Origin: Timema cristinae
Lineage: Eukaryota > Arthropoda > Insecta > Phasmatodea > Timematidae
Direction: 5' to 3'
Assembly (NCBI GenBank): GCA_039000515.1
Contig: JBCFYV010001001.1
Coordinates: 15,687,243 to 15,751,242 of the forward strand
DNA length: 64,000 nt
Shown here piece after piece: positions 54,185-63,800 of the stretch. The position numbers and the translations under genes were made by a program. Each line of letters begins with the position of its first letter. The first letter of the stretch is position 1. Below the pieces are notes generated by a model. The model saw only the letters and a program-made list of their open reading frames with translations, searched no databases and was not told the origin of the DNA.

Positions 54185-54410
54185 TACAGTCTATTCAGCG
54201 TAACCGTGGCTGTAGCCGACAACTAGAGTATATTCCCCATAGGAGTGGTTGTAACTACCAGCTAGAATCTATTTGTCATAGGAGTGGTGATAAGTGACTT
54301 CTATCAAAAGCTATCTAAAGTCGATTCGCCATTGGAGTGGTGGTAAATGCCAGCAAGCAAAAGCTACCTATAGTCTATTAGCCACTGGAGTGGGAAGAAT
54401 TGATAGCCAG
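54185..54410 (+). repeat. Degenerate minisatellite, 40-55 bp units
   Basis: At least four units share a core like CC(A/C)(T/C)AGGAGTGGT(T/G)GTAA followed by ACCAGCTAGAATCTATT-type sequence. Cores lie at about 54238, 54277, 54331 and 54381. Confidence 0.6.
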
Positions 54411-55097
54411 GAAAAGTTACCAGATCTACTTTCATGTATCCATTCGCCAAGCCATATCATATGCAAGACCATGTGTTGACCTGCTGTCACTTTTGGAAAT
54501 CAAAACTTTCCCAACAAACAATTTGTGTTTTAATTTTTAATGTCTTTTAACCGTTTTTCACATAGCGGTAAGTGGAACAATAATTTATAAAAAAATAACT
54601 GCTAAGACTTTTCTTTGTGGTTCTCTTAAAAAAAAATACTTTTCAATGAAACCTTGTAAAATTGTGTGTTCTCTTCATAAATTAAGATGGCAAGCCATCT
54701 GAAATGAACGAGGTTGATGACGTCATACAAACAGTTTTTGGTCGTGTTCATGCAAATACTGTTTTCATACACAAAACAGATTTCTACGCACCTGTAAAAC
54801 CGGTAAAACATAGAGAATTTTGCAAATCTAGTAAAAATAGTGGAATATTTGTTAGTTTTGGACATTTAACTAAAAGCATAAAATATTAGGTCTTTGGATG
54901 GACGAAAAAGTAAATCAAGCACGCTGATTCAAACACGTCTAGCCACCCCTTAAACAAGGGTTGTGAAGTGACAGAAGATGTATTTCACCATCAATCTCAA
55001 GTCGTCTTGTTCTGAACATGAGTTCACGAAAAATAGGAGTTCCTTGTGGGAAAAACCCGGGAACTAGGTAATAAATAAAATAATGGTAACCCTGACA

Positions 55098-55198
55098 TGT
55101 ACTAATCACGCTAATTTGTTTAGAAAGGGAAGGTTGCATTTAAAGGAAGCGCACCCGCATTTGCGTAGAGAGAGAGAATTAAGAAAAACCACCTCCTT
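55098..55198 (-). mobile_element. SINE-C body fragment, antisense
   Basis: TGTACTAATCACGCTAAT, then CGCACCCGCATTTGCGTAGA and AAAAACCACCTCCTTAGTA match the SINE-C body in reverse. Confidence 0.5.
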
Positions 55199-55289
55199 AG
55201 TACAGTCTCTCGGGATTTGAAACCCATGGGGATGGAGGGGAGTGTTGCTTTTTGTGCGGCATTGAGAAAGGTGGGTGGCAATGGCTCTG

Positions 55290-55440
55290 CTACCGTGTAG
55301 TCTAGTATAAAGGGGTAGCTCCCCCACCGCTCAGCTGTTCTCTCTCTGCTTGTGTCAACACTCGTGGGAGCAGTAGCTTATCTCCGGTCCACAGTCGCAA
55401 GGGGGGTTACCAGTCACACGCATCTCTCGTCCCGTGCAAG
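55290..55440 (+). promoter_or_regulatory. Candidate core promoter (TATA plus initiator)
   Basis: TATAAAG at 55306-55312 lies 27 bases before the A of a TCAG initiator-like site at 55331-55334. A pyrimidine-rich leader (TGTTCTCTCTCTGCTTG) follows in an unusually GC-rich block. No long ORF follows, so it may drive a noncoding RNA or belong to an LTR. Confidence 0.35.
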
Positions 55441-55621
55441 TTACCACAAATATGTTAACCCCCCCCCCCCCCTACACTTGAAAATAGAAGGTAGGGGAAG
55501 AGTCTTGAATGTTTAGTCAACCCCCTCCCCTCTTTCCCTCCTATTCTCGATGGTAAGGAAACCTACGATTCATATTCAATGACACCTCGGCACTTTTGAT
55601 TATTTTTTTGTCCACTGTCCG

Positions 55622-55725
55622 GCTTGTTAGCTCAGTCGGTAATTTTTTTTCCAAAATGGTTTTTCACTCCCTCTCCACGCAAATGCGAGTACATTTCTTA
55701 TAAATATTACTTTTCTAATCCCAGT
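55622..55725 (+). mobile_element. SINE-B head joined to SINE-C body
   Basis: GGCTTGTTAGCTCAGTCGGT is a SINE-B-type head, directly followed by SINE-C body blocks (CCAAAATGGTTTTTCACTCC, CACGCAAATGCGAGTACATT). It may be a chimera or a deletion product. Confidence 0.4.
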
Positions 55726-55948
55726 GACGCCAGTGGGTCACTTTTAGTCACTTTTTTCATTAGTCACTTAAAGTTACTTTTTTTTTTTAAAGAAAAAACT
55801 CACTATTAGTCACTTTTCTAAACAAAATTATTAGGTAAGCTTACTTACCTAACAGTTTTAAAGTTTTTTCAAAAAGGAAGATCATCATTTGTAATCTTAT
55901 ACAGAAACATTGAATGTAATATAAACTCTAAGACCTGCATAAAGGACC

Positions 55949-56116
55949 GGCTACACGGAGCCACACCGGACCTTACCGCAATTTTTCCGGTGGACCGCTA
56001 TCCACGTTTTTAAATGCAAGGGGCTACACGAGTCCGCACCGCAGCGAATGAATCTTCGAGAGGTTGTATTGCTCCGCGCTTTTGCGGTGCGGTGCGGTGG
56101 TCGGCACCGTGTAGCC
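55949..56116. mobile_element. Short MITE, 168 bp
   Basis: The ends GGCTACACGG and CCGTGTAGCC are exact inverted repeats, and the match continues with gaps through CCACACCG/GCGGTGCGGTGGTCGG. The interior is GC-richer than the surroundings. There is no coding capacity. The overall layout resembles the 6.1 kb MITE but the end sequences differ. Confidence 0.6.
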
Positions 56117-56239
56117 GTAGCTTAATATATATATAACCCACTTGTTAGTTTTTGTTGTTTTTTGCTGTCATGATTTAAAGTGAATATCAATTTTGATAAT
56201 TTGAGGGGGTTTCTTAAAAACATCTACTATTATATATTA

Positions 56240-56318
56240 ATCACCGCGTCTTACTACCCATTCGGTTATACGCACTTACACTAATGTGTAATGATAGGGT
56301 GATTGTAAGATGAAATGA
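56240..56318 (-). mobile_element. SINE-A, 3' fragment
   Basis: Only the antisense 3' end remains: CACCGCGTCTTACTACCCAT, then GTGTAATGATAGGGTGATTG, stopping near AAATGAGA. Confidence 0.75.
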
Positions 56319-56995
56319 GATAGAGATTAAACCCAGCCACAAAATAGTTTTTTTTTAGGGGCACCTAATTTTCAAAAAAATGTCCAGGTAAGGACCACTC
56401 TAAATTGCTTCAAGGGGCATCCATTTGACAAACATTTGCAAGGGGACAGCCGTTGGAGTTGGAGCCCCTTTGCTTGGGGGTAAAGGAATGGCTTTCAAAA
56501 TTCCTTTTCGGGTTGATTGCCCTCTCACTACGTCCTCCCTCCCAACACAAATGAGGTTAAGGAGAACGATGCCATAAACAATTCGACCAACGAATTGGCG
56601 CTGTTTTCACGTACATTTTATTAAAACAATCATTCGAAGCTATTTCTATGACTCAAAATACACATCAGTAACAATATCATGATAGTTGGTTCTAATATAA
56701 TATTGAAATAGAGCATCACAGTCTTTAAATTTTAAAATAAGAGGAAACTGAGACAAAAAGTTTTCTTAGTGAACTCGATTCTCGAAATTGTCTTTAAATG
56801 GAACCATTTTGTTTACATTTTATATCAATTTACTCATACAGTAGAATTTTAGTAAAATATTATTATTATTAGTAGTAGTGAAACATAGCGGAACTATTTT
56901 AAGCATTTTAGTAGGATAACACCTCTCGATATCATATTCTGAAAATTGAAAATGACACCTGACACGGAACAAACCGGACCTTCGCTTAGTAGTAT
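56319..56995. other. No gene seen
   Basis: Mixed composition without an open frame; nothing recognisable. Confidence 0.45.
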
Positions 56996-57248
56996 ATTAG
57001 CACCGGTCTTACTACCCGTTCGTTTGTACGCACTTACGCTAATGTGTAATGGTAGGGTGATTGTGAGATGAAATGGAGGACCTACAGTTTAACGTGGAAT
57101 CCGAACCACGGTGGAGGCCTGGCATTCCATACATTCACAAGTTGTCTTGTCAGAAGTGAAGGAAGGGTTTGGTAACTAGATAAATCTGTGCCGGGACCGA
57201 GGATTGAACCCCGGACCCCAGCACAGAAGTCTGACACCTTACCCCTAA
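56996..57248 (-). mobile_element. SINE-A, nearly full length
   Basis: Antisense copy from ACCGGTCTTACTACCCG to the head region (GAAGTCTGACACCTTACCCC). The first bases of the tRNA-like head are lost. Confidence 0.8.
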
Positions 57249-57787
57249 CCCTAGCTCCTAGTATAGTAGGAAGGTCCTAGGCTCCCTATATTGGCGATCT
57301 AGCAACTATTGTCTGATTGTCAAAAACAAGTATAAACATAATCATGTGGTTTGATTTATTGGACGTGTGAAGTGAGCTCTCCGTTTTAACTCCACCGATT
57401 TGCATTTGTCTGTAGTGGATATGTGTCGCACGATAATTTTTTACCGCATTAACCGATATAATTCAAACTTAACGCAGTTTTTCTTTGCATCTTTATAAAT
57501 ATCACATTCTTTGGGGAATAACATCCAAACAAGGGTCGAGGGAAGATCAGCCCTTATGTATATTTACCTTTTAGGGAATTTTTTGGTACTTTATACGGCT
57601 GAAAATAGGTATATAAATGTCAATTACACTAAGCAAAAATTGAGATTTTTTTAGATTATTATTTTTGTGTGGGTGGGAGGTGTGGCAGATGTATAGGGAT
57701 CCCCGCAAACGAAATTTGCCCATGGTCCCACGTCTGCTAAGGGTGGCCCTCACCCTGACCTCTTTCGCATTTCCTCCAACCCTATTC

Positions 57788-57850
57788 ATGACGCACGACA
57801 AAATGTCGTAGCCTGACGCACGACAATGTCGTGCCTGACACGACGTGATG
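57788..57850. repeat. Clustered ACGCACGACA palindromes
   Basis: TGACGCACGACA occurs at about 57789 and 57814, each followed by a partner TGTCGT. The second forms the exact palindrome GCACGACAATGTCGTGC (57818-57834). A third related block (CTGACACGACGTG) follows. Confidence 0.6.
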
Positions 57851-57970
57851 CGTATAAACTGGGCCTGAAAGACTCCCTCCTCCCTTGTCTTGAATGGCCG
57901 CTTGGCTGGTCTAGAGGAGGGTGCGCTTTATCCTCTCACCCCGCCAATCACTTGTAACTCTAGGTGTGCC

Positions 57971-57983
57971 GTTGCTTAGCAAC
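57971..57983. promoter_or_regulatory. X-box-like palindrome (RFX-type)
   Basis: GTTGCTTAGCAAC is a perfect inverted repeat with a 1-nt centre, fitting the RFX X-box layout of two half-sites separated by 1-3 bases. It lies in a locally GC-richer block. No gene start is visible nearby. Confidence 0.3.
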
Positions 57984-58187
57984 AGCTGCAGTATCGAGAA
58001 GTTGGGACTAGGGTTCTCTCCTTGTCGTGACGATATCTGCAGCTATTTTTACCGTCCCCTCCTTTCCCCCTTATTGGTGTACAGCGTCATCTTAAGGCAA
58101 ACACTGGAGTTATAGTAGAATTTAGGTATGAAAAAACCTAATAGAAAATACACAAAATTATGTTGTTGTTTTTTACGGGCAAAATTG

Positions 58188-58385
58188 ATAAGATGCAATG
58201 CTCTTACCACTGAGCTATCCAGGATTCGTCCCGTGCCCATGGTAAAATATGAGTGAAGAATGACACCTGGTCACGGGACGAATCCTGGATAGCTCAGTGG
58301 TAAGAGTGTTGGCGTACTAAGCCGAAGGTCCCGGGTTCGATTCCCGTGTCCAGGTGTCATTTTTAAATTTTCAGAATATTTAAAT
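58188..58385. mobile_element. Inverted pair of tRNA-like modules, compact copy
   Basis: Left arm: antisense half of a tRNA-like module (TTACCACTGAGCTATCCAGG). Right arm: a full sense module at 58284-58354, 71 nt, with CCTGGAT/GTCCAGG acceptor-like ends, A box TAGCTCAGTGGTAAG and B box GGGTTCGATTCCC. The right module is also bracketed by 18-bp inverted repeats (TGACACCTGG at 58261, CCAGGTGTCA at 58350). The T-stem has one mismatch and the anticodon would be ACU, so a working tRNA is unlikely. Confidence 0.6.
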
Positions 58386-58649
58386 TAGCCAGATTAGGTC
58401 CGAAAGAATGGAAATTGTTTGTTCCTTTTTTTTAATAAATACAATTAAAATATTGCACTTTTTTACGAGGGTTTAGAACCTCTGCAATCTACCTTCCCGC
58501 AACTCAACCAGCACCCACAAATTAGACTCCCTAAATCCTCATGTGAATTTCTAACTTGAAATATCTCTCATAATCTCTCCTTGGATTTCAATTTGATATC
58601 TTTCCTTGGTGATCCAAGTCAGACAGAAAACAAATGAATACACAATTCA

Positions 58650-58775
58650 CGGTGTTCCACTCTCCTTCCGCGAAAATGCGGGTTCACTTCCTCTAAATTC
58701 AACCTTCCCAATTCCTAATCCATTAGCATAATTAGTAATTAAGCGTATAACCCGAACGGGTAGTAAGTGCTAAAT
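58650..58775 (+). mobile_element. SINE-C, 5'-truncated with shared 3' end
   Basis: GGTGTTCCACTCTCCTTCCG and AAAATGCGGGTTCACTTCC, then CCATTAGCATAATTAGTAAT and CGTATAACCCGAACGGGTAG. Confidence 0.65.
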
Positions 58776-58844
58776 AAAAAAAATACTATTATATTATATT
58801 TATGGATAAATACTGCTGTTAATGCGGCTTGAGATGTCAGTCTC

Positions 58845-58920
58845 GCTATATATATGTAATATATATAAATATGTATATATATTAAATATATATATTACAT
58901 ATATATATTATATATTAATC
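58845..58920. repeat. AT-only palindromic tract
   Basis: TATATATATGTAATATATAT and ATATATTACATATATATATT form an inverted pair around an AATATGTATATATATTAAAT centre. Confidence 0.6.
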
Positions 58921-59251
58921 CGCCCTAGGTGCTTGATCATTTGCTTAATAGTTCAAGATCACTTTAGGTGAGCTATTAAAATAAACACTTTTTGAGCGGC
59001 CGCCATATTGAAACGATTTACCATTATGAAAAACTCTAATAAGCACGCGTTTCTCGGCCGGGCTTAAGAATGTCGCTGCCAAATTTCGTTAAAATTGGTC
59101 CATTTGACTGTGATTGCTGGACACATATCCGGACAGACATACAAAATGCAAAATTATTGTCAAGTTAATTCAAAACCTCGCTTCACTCGGTCAATGTTAT
59201 TTTACAGGTTCCTCAAAAGTGACAGCTGAAGTTCACATGATTTTACGTAGA

Positions 59252-59541
59252 TTATTATTATTAGCACCGCGTCTTACTACCCGTTCGGGTTAGCCTACCC
59301 ACTTACGTTAATGTGTAATGGTAGGGTGATAGATGAAATGGAGGACCTACAGTTTAACGTGGAATCCGAACCACGGTGGAGCCCTGGCATTCCCCACATT
59401 CACAAGTTGTGATTAATACACGTCTTGTCAGAGGTGAAGGAAGGATTTGGTAATCAGATAAATCTGTGCCGGGACCGGTGATTGAACCCCGGACCCCCAG
59501 CACAGAAGTCTGACACCTTACTCCTAGACCACCAGGTCACC
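59252..59541 (-). mobile_element. SINE-A, full length, with 12-bp target-site duplication
   Basis: Antisense copy from (TTA)n and GCACCGCGTCTTACTACCCG to the head CTAGACCACCAGGTCACC. It carries the GTGATTAATACACGTCTTG variant block. The flanks 59240-59251 and 59542-59553 are both ATTTTACGTAGA. Confidence 0.85.
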
Positions 59542-59553
59542 ATTTTACGTAGA

Positions 59554-60454
59554 GAATAAGTGAAAGTAGATTTAGTAACTTTTCTGTCGGATAAGGCTCT
59601 TCCTATGAAAATTGGACTGTACATGCTGTCTGCCCGACACCTGACAATTCTTTATTTTGAGTAGAGTCGTGAAGTTGTTTATTTATTTATTTTTCAGTCC
59701 ACTTGATACAAGTGGGGACTGCACTTAATGACCTCATAGGCACTGGGAATGTGCCCTACTTAATTCTGTAGAGAAACTTGTGCTTACTCAGTGTCATCCA
59801 GAGGAAAGAAAGGTGGCGATATTATTCAAAACTGTTTCTTTTTAAGCCAAGCAAGTCTTGACGCAGGGACAATATATCGTCGGTTTAGAGGTAAAACTCA
59901 CTAAGTAGCATTTTCAATGTTTGTTTGGAGCTATGCTAAGTGAATGAGGACTTCTGCCTGGCAAAGAATCTTTCGGTGATGTATTTGATGATTTCTTATT
60001 TAAAAAAAATAGATATAAGTTTACACACTTAATGACTTTCTCTTCTTATAGATCTTGAAATGTTAACATGATATACACACATATAAAATGCACTCAATAA
60101 GCTATCCCTCTAAACCGACGGTAAATAATTTGTAAAAAAAAAATACTTCAATTGTTGTTTGTTGTTTACGTATTATTTTCTTACCTATGCTCTTAACGCT
60201 TATATAATGGAAGGATGCATTTATTTTTATGCACACAGTTTAAATATTATGTTAATAAAATGTAATAAAGTACCAACATTAATTAGTTTGTTTGGGATTC
60301 CCGCCCCCTCCAATCACCCCCGTTCCCCTTCCCCCTGCCACCATGAAAAATAAATCGCTGTTCTAGGCCAAGTTTGTGTCTTTCTTGTTCTCAAAACTTT
60401 TAATTCCTAAGCTACCCTCATCTTTGGGCACGTTAGCCTCGGCTTTTTTTGGTT
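59554..60454. other. No gene seen
   Basis: Includes TTTATTTATTTATTTTTCAG at about 59680 and a CACTTGATACAAGTG palindrome near 59700. No exon was found after that acceptor-like sequence. Confidence 0.4.
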
Positions 60455-60572
60455 TCCTGGGAGGTCAAGGTTCGAATCCCTTCCGGGTGTATTTTGTTTT
60501 GGTTTTCCACTCTCCGTCTGATATTCTACCGTTCTTATTCCCAATAGTGTAAAACGGATAACCTGAAGTTTG
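60455..60572 (+). mobile_element. SINE-C-like fragment
   Basis: GGAGGTCAAGGTTCGAATCC (B-box-like), GGGTGTATTTTG and GGTTTTCCACTCTCCGTC, then a diverged end. Confidence 0.5.
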
Positions 60573-60649
60573 TGAAGGGAGTGGGATGTAAAGGCGTAAG
60601 AGCGAGTATTGAATGGTTTTTAACACGTCTCTTTTTTAAAAAAAAAAAT

Positions 60650-60822
60650 TTACCGCGTCTTACTACGCTTGTGTTTATACGCTTATGTACTAATTACTCT
60701 TATGGTTTTAGGGATTAGGAAGGCTATATTTATATGAAGTATATCCGCATTTGCGTAGAATGAGAGTGGAAAACCATTTTGGAAAAAACCACCCTCAGTA
60801 CACCCGACCGAGATTCGAGATT
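60650..60822 (-). mobile_element. SINE-C, antisense
   Basis: It starts with the shared 3' end in reverse (ACCGCGTCTTACTACGCTTG), continues CATTTGCGTAGAATGAGAGT and AAACCACCCTCAGTACACCC, and ends in the head region. Confidence 0.65.
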
Positions 60823-60965
60823 TGTTAGAAAATAAACCTTATTTGGGACTCTCCTTACCATTTTCATTGTTTTTAAAATAATTTTAAAGAATCTATTAAG
60901 ATTTATTTAGATTTTCTAATGAATCACTAAAACTTAAATAAATATTTCCACTTTGAATTGAAAAA

Positions 60966-61334
60966 TGACACCTGGACAAGGGAATCGAACCCGGGACCTT
61001 TGGCTCAGTATGCCATTGCTCTTCTCACTTAGCTATCCAGAAGTCGTCCCGTTCCCAGGGTAATCTTTACTCATATTTTAACGCAGAGTCTGTGATGGTC
61101 GTGCGGAAATCGCCACCCTTCCTAGTCGAAGGTGGCTGCGTTATATGATAGCTCGTGATCTTAATTGGTCGCTCATTTGTGGCTGACGATTTACGCACGT
61201 CCAGCACAGACTCTGCCTTAAAACATGAGTGAAGAATTACTTTGGACAAGGGATGATCCCTGGATAGCTCAGTGGTCAAAACATTGGTGTACTAAGATTA
61301 ATGTCTCGGGTTTGAATCCCGCGTCCAGGCGTAA
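60966..61334. mobile_element. Inverted pair of tRNA-like modules, larger copy
   Basis: A left antisense tRNA-like module (60966-61040) and a right sense module (61255-61330) point away from each other. Between them lies an inverted stretch: CGCAGAGTCTGTG at about 61082 and CACAGACTCTGCC at about 61203, with the match extending outward through TACTCATATTTTA/TAAAACATGAGTGA. A non-repeated loop holds GTGGTCGC/GGCTGACG sequence. Both B boxes are recognisable (GGGTTCGATTCCC in the left, GGGTTTGAATCCC in the right). Confidence 0.6.
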
Positions 61335-61649
61335 TTTTTTAATTTCAAAATATGATATTTAGATGCGGCTATAATAAACATAACTAACCTACATAACAGC
61401 TTAGCTATTTAATCCATTCAATAAATAAGTTCTAATTTTTTTTACGTAGCATTGAAAAGTTTGATAATCCCAAACAGCAATGCTTATTTTAGAATTAGAG
61501 TTTGAAAATCGAAAGAAAACACAATTTGCCAGTAAAAAAAAAAAACATTCACTGCTCCTATTCATCGTTGGTTGGGAAGACGTAGTTCGAATCTTGCCCG
61601 GTGACTTAGGGAAGAGGGAGGCCCCCCGCATAGTTGGCATTAGTAGGCT

Positions 61650-61872
61650 AACGCGCTAGTTTCGTGTTGAGCTATACTGCCTATAACGGGGAGATTGAGG
61701 TCCGAATCTCGCTCGGCGGGTGAACTGGAAAGGGGGGGTGGGGTGCTAAAATGGTTTTCCAATGTCCCTCCACGCAAATGCGTGTTCACTTCCTCTAATT
61801 CCTAACTTATTAGCGTTATTAGTATTTAAGTGTATAGCCCGAACGGGTAGTAAGTTGCGGTGCTGAATAAAT
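61650..61872 (+). mobile_element. SINE-C, nearly full length
   Basis: ACGGGGAGATTGAGGTCCGA and ATCTCGCTCGGCGGG form the head; CCTCCACGCAAATGCGTGTT the body; TAGCCCGAACGGGTAGTAAG the 3' end. Confidence 0.65.
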
Positions 61873-61908
61873 AATAAATAAAATAAGAGGGAGTGAAAGA
61901 GTCAACAT

Positions 61909-62056
61909 CCTGGTGGTAAAATGGTCTAAGGCGTCACACTCCCCACGCAAATGTGGGTGCACTTCCTCTAGCTTCAATGTTTTTTATAGCTAACGAACAA
62001 GCGTGAATATTTTATATGCGTAGAACCCGAACGGGTAGTAAGATGTGCTAAAAGAA
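61909..62056 (+). mobile_element. SINE-C with internal deletion
   Basis: The head AAATGGTCTAAGGCGTCACA is joined directly to CCCCACGCAAATGTGGGTGC, missing about 100 bases, then the 3' end AACCCGAACGGGTAGTAAGA. Confidence 0.65.
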
Positions 62057-62789
62057 AAAAAACACTTGTTTCTTCCTTCTTCTCCACATGCTAATGCAGG
62101 TGCGTTTCCTCTAAGCTATACTCCTTATCTCTCTTTCCCTCTCCTAAATAAAATCTTAAAACAACTCCGTGTGTTGAACGTACAGCGTGAAGTGCTTAGA
62201 GAACGTGATCCCGACGAACGCAGCCGTTCGTGTTTTTAAAATGGCAAGGTTCGCCACGTACCACATGCCCTGCCGTTTCTTCGCCACGGTCTTCCACCAT
62301 TTCGTGCTGCCTTTTCATTTTATAGCCTCAAGTTGTTTTCTTTTATTATTTTTTTTTTCCCTCCCTATTCTCCATTTTTCTTATGGCCTTCCTTTTTTGG
62401 TTTCTTACCACCCGAGATTTTTTATTTAGCTTTTTTTTATATTAGAGTTTCTTTGTCTCTACCCAATGGCGTGACGTCAGACCTTGTCCCATTCAATTTT
62501 ACACTCCTCGTTCTTAGCGCTTATCCGTCCTTTCTACAATTTCAACCCCCCCGACCCGCGCTCATTTTTTACTTTTACGCCGTTCTCATTTTTTTTAAAC
62601 ACAAGTTTTGTCGTCTCATTACTTTGCTGCTTTTTTATTTTTATTGCTAAGGTTTTTTCCCCCCCTCTCTCTGTCTTTTTGCAGAACAATCTTTATGTAG
62701 ATGTTTAGAAGGGTCCGTTGTGCGTTAATTATACAGGGTGGGAACTCCTTGCTAACAGTCAAGAGCGCGTGCGCTGCACAATTTTTTTT
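62057..62789. other. Pyrimidine-rich stretch
   Basis: Long T/C-rich runs (62330-62680) create open plus-strand frames rich in Phe, Leu, Pro and Ser. These are composition artefacts. Confidence 0.5.
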
Positions 62790-63028
62790 TAGCACAGCCC
62801 TCTTACTACTCGTCCGGCTTATACGCGTATGCACTAATTACGCTAATAGCTTTAGGGATTAGTAAAGTTATATTTATAAGAATTGCACCCACATTTGCGT
62901 GGAGGTAGATTGGAAACCCATTTTCTAAAAAATACCCTCAATACACCCGACCAAGATTCTAACCTTCAACCCCCCGTTATTGACAGTTTAATCTATTGTG
63001 AGAATAGCGCCATAGACATGCGGCCAAC
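62790..63028 (-). mobile_element. SINE-C, full length, antisense
   Basis: It starts with the reversed 3' end (CTCTTACTACTCGTCCGGCT), then CCCACATTTGCGTGGAGGTA, TACCCTCAATACACCCGACC, and the head with GACAGTTTAATCTATTGTGA. Confidence 0.65.
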
Positions 63029-63437
63029 GAAGCGGGTCTGTGCACTTTAAAGGATGTGTCAACTTGTATATTTTTGTAAGTGTTGGGCGTTAAGAGTGGA
63101 ACTCGACCAGGTACATCAACCACGATGTAGAGGGGGTGCGGGGGAGGGGAGGCGTCCCCTCGTAAAGTGAGGGCGCTCGTTAAACCAGCGTCGCTGCCTT
63201 AGGGTACTGGAGGAGATCTTGCCTGATAAACTACCCTCTATTAGCCCGGGTCGCTACAAGGGTGAGCTGTTAACTACCTCCCACCCCAACCTCCCCCCAA
63301 GCATCCTAGCTGACGGGAGCAGCCTCGCCAACTACTTCCACTCGTCCGATTAAATTATCTAGTAGTACTGTTTGGTGCCAAGGTACTGGGGAAAAGATTA
63401 AGGAAATGCGTCGGGCACTCGAGTAGTAAGAGGATAG
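63029..63437. other. GC-richer block, no gene seen
   Basis: Locally GC-richer sequence with CTACCTCCCACCCC and GGGGGTGCGGGGGAGG runs. No open frame of interest. Confidence 0.4.
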
Positions 63438-63770
63438 CATGGTGGCTACAGACAGGGAAAAGTCAGGGAATTTAACTAAAAATAAGAAAAGTCGGATTAA
63501 AAATAGTTAATATCCCATTAATTTTGCAACTAACCACTAAAACAAAAGTTAATAATACCTAAATAAAATAACATTTTAATTTTTTAAATAACTGATAATA
63601 CCGTTTATGTTTAATAGATACAAACTTTTTTAATATGTGATCAATAATAAATAAAACAAAAGTTATCATCCACCATTAAAAGTGGAAAAAAGTAGTCGGG
63701 GAAAATTGACAAATTGTTGCCTGGAAAAGTCAGGGAATTTTATAAAATATGTTTTGTAGCCGCCCTGGGA
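63438..63770 (+). mobile_element. GGGAAAACCTG-type MITE, complete
   Basis: It begins GCATGGTGGCTACAGACAGG and ends TTTTGTAGCCGCCCTGG; the ends are inverted (GGTGGCTAC against GTAGCCGCC). The internal body matches the 18.35 kb copy, including AATATGTGATCAATAATAAA. Confidence 0.65.
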
Positions 63771-63800
63771 CAGTGAACCAGGTCCATGAATTTGGCAGCT

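Noticed and set aside
54704..54889. 61-codon frame beside a TGACGTCA site
   Set aside because: No recognisable domain; a single CRE-like octamer is expected by chance at this scale.
58284..58354. Genuine tRNA gene
   Set aside because: It has A and B boxes and a 7-bp acceptor-like stem, but the T stem has a mismatch, the anticodon would be ACU without a long variable arm, and related degraded copies lie at 61 kb.
62333..62708. Hydrophobic frames suggesting membrane proteins
   Set aside because: They arise from long pyrimidine runs; Phe/Leu/Ser/Pro content is composition-driven.
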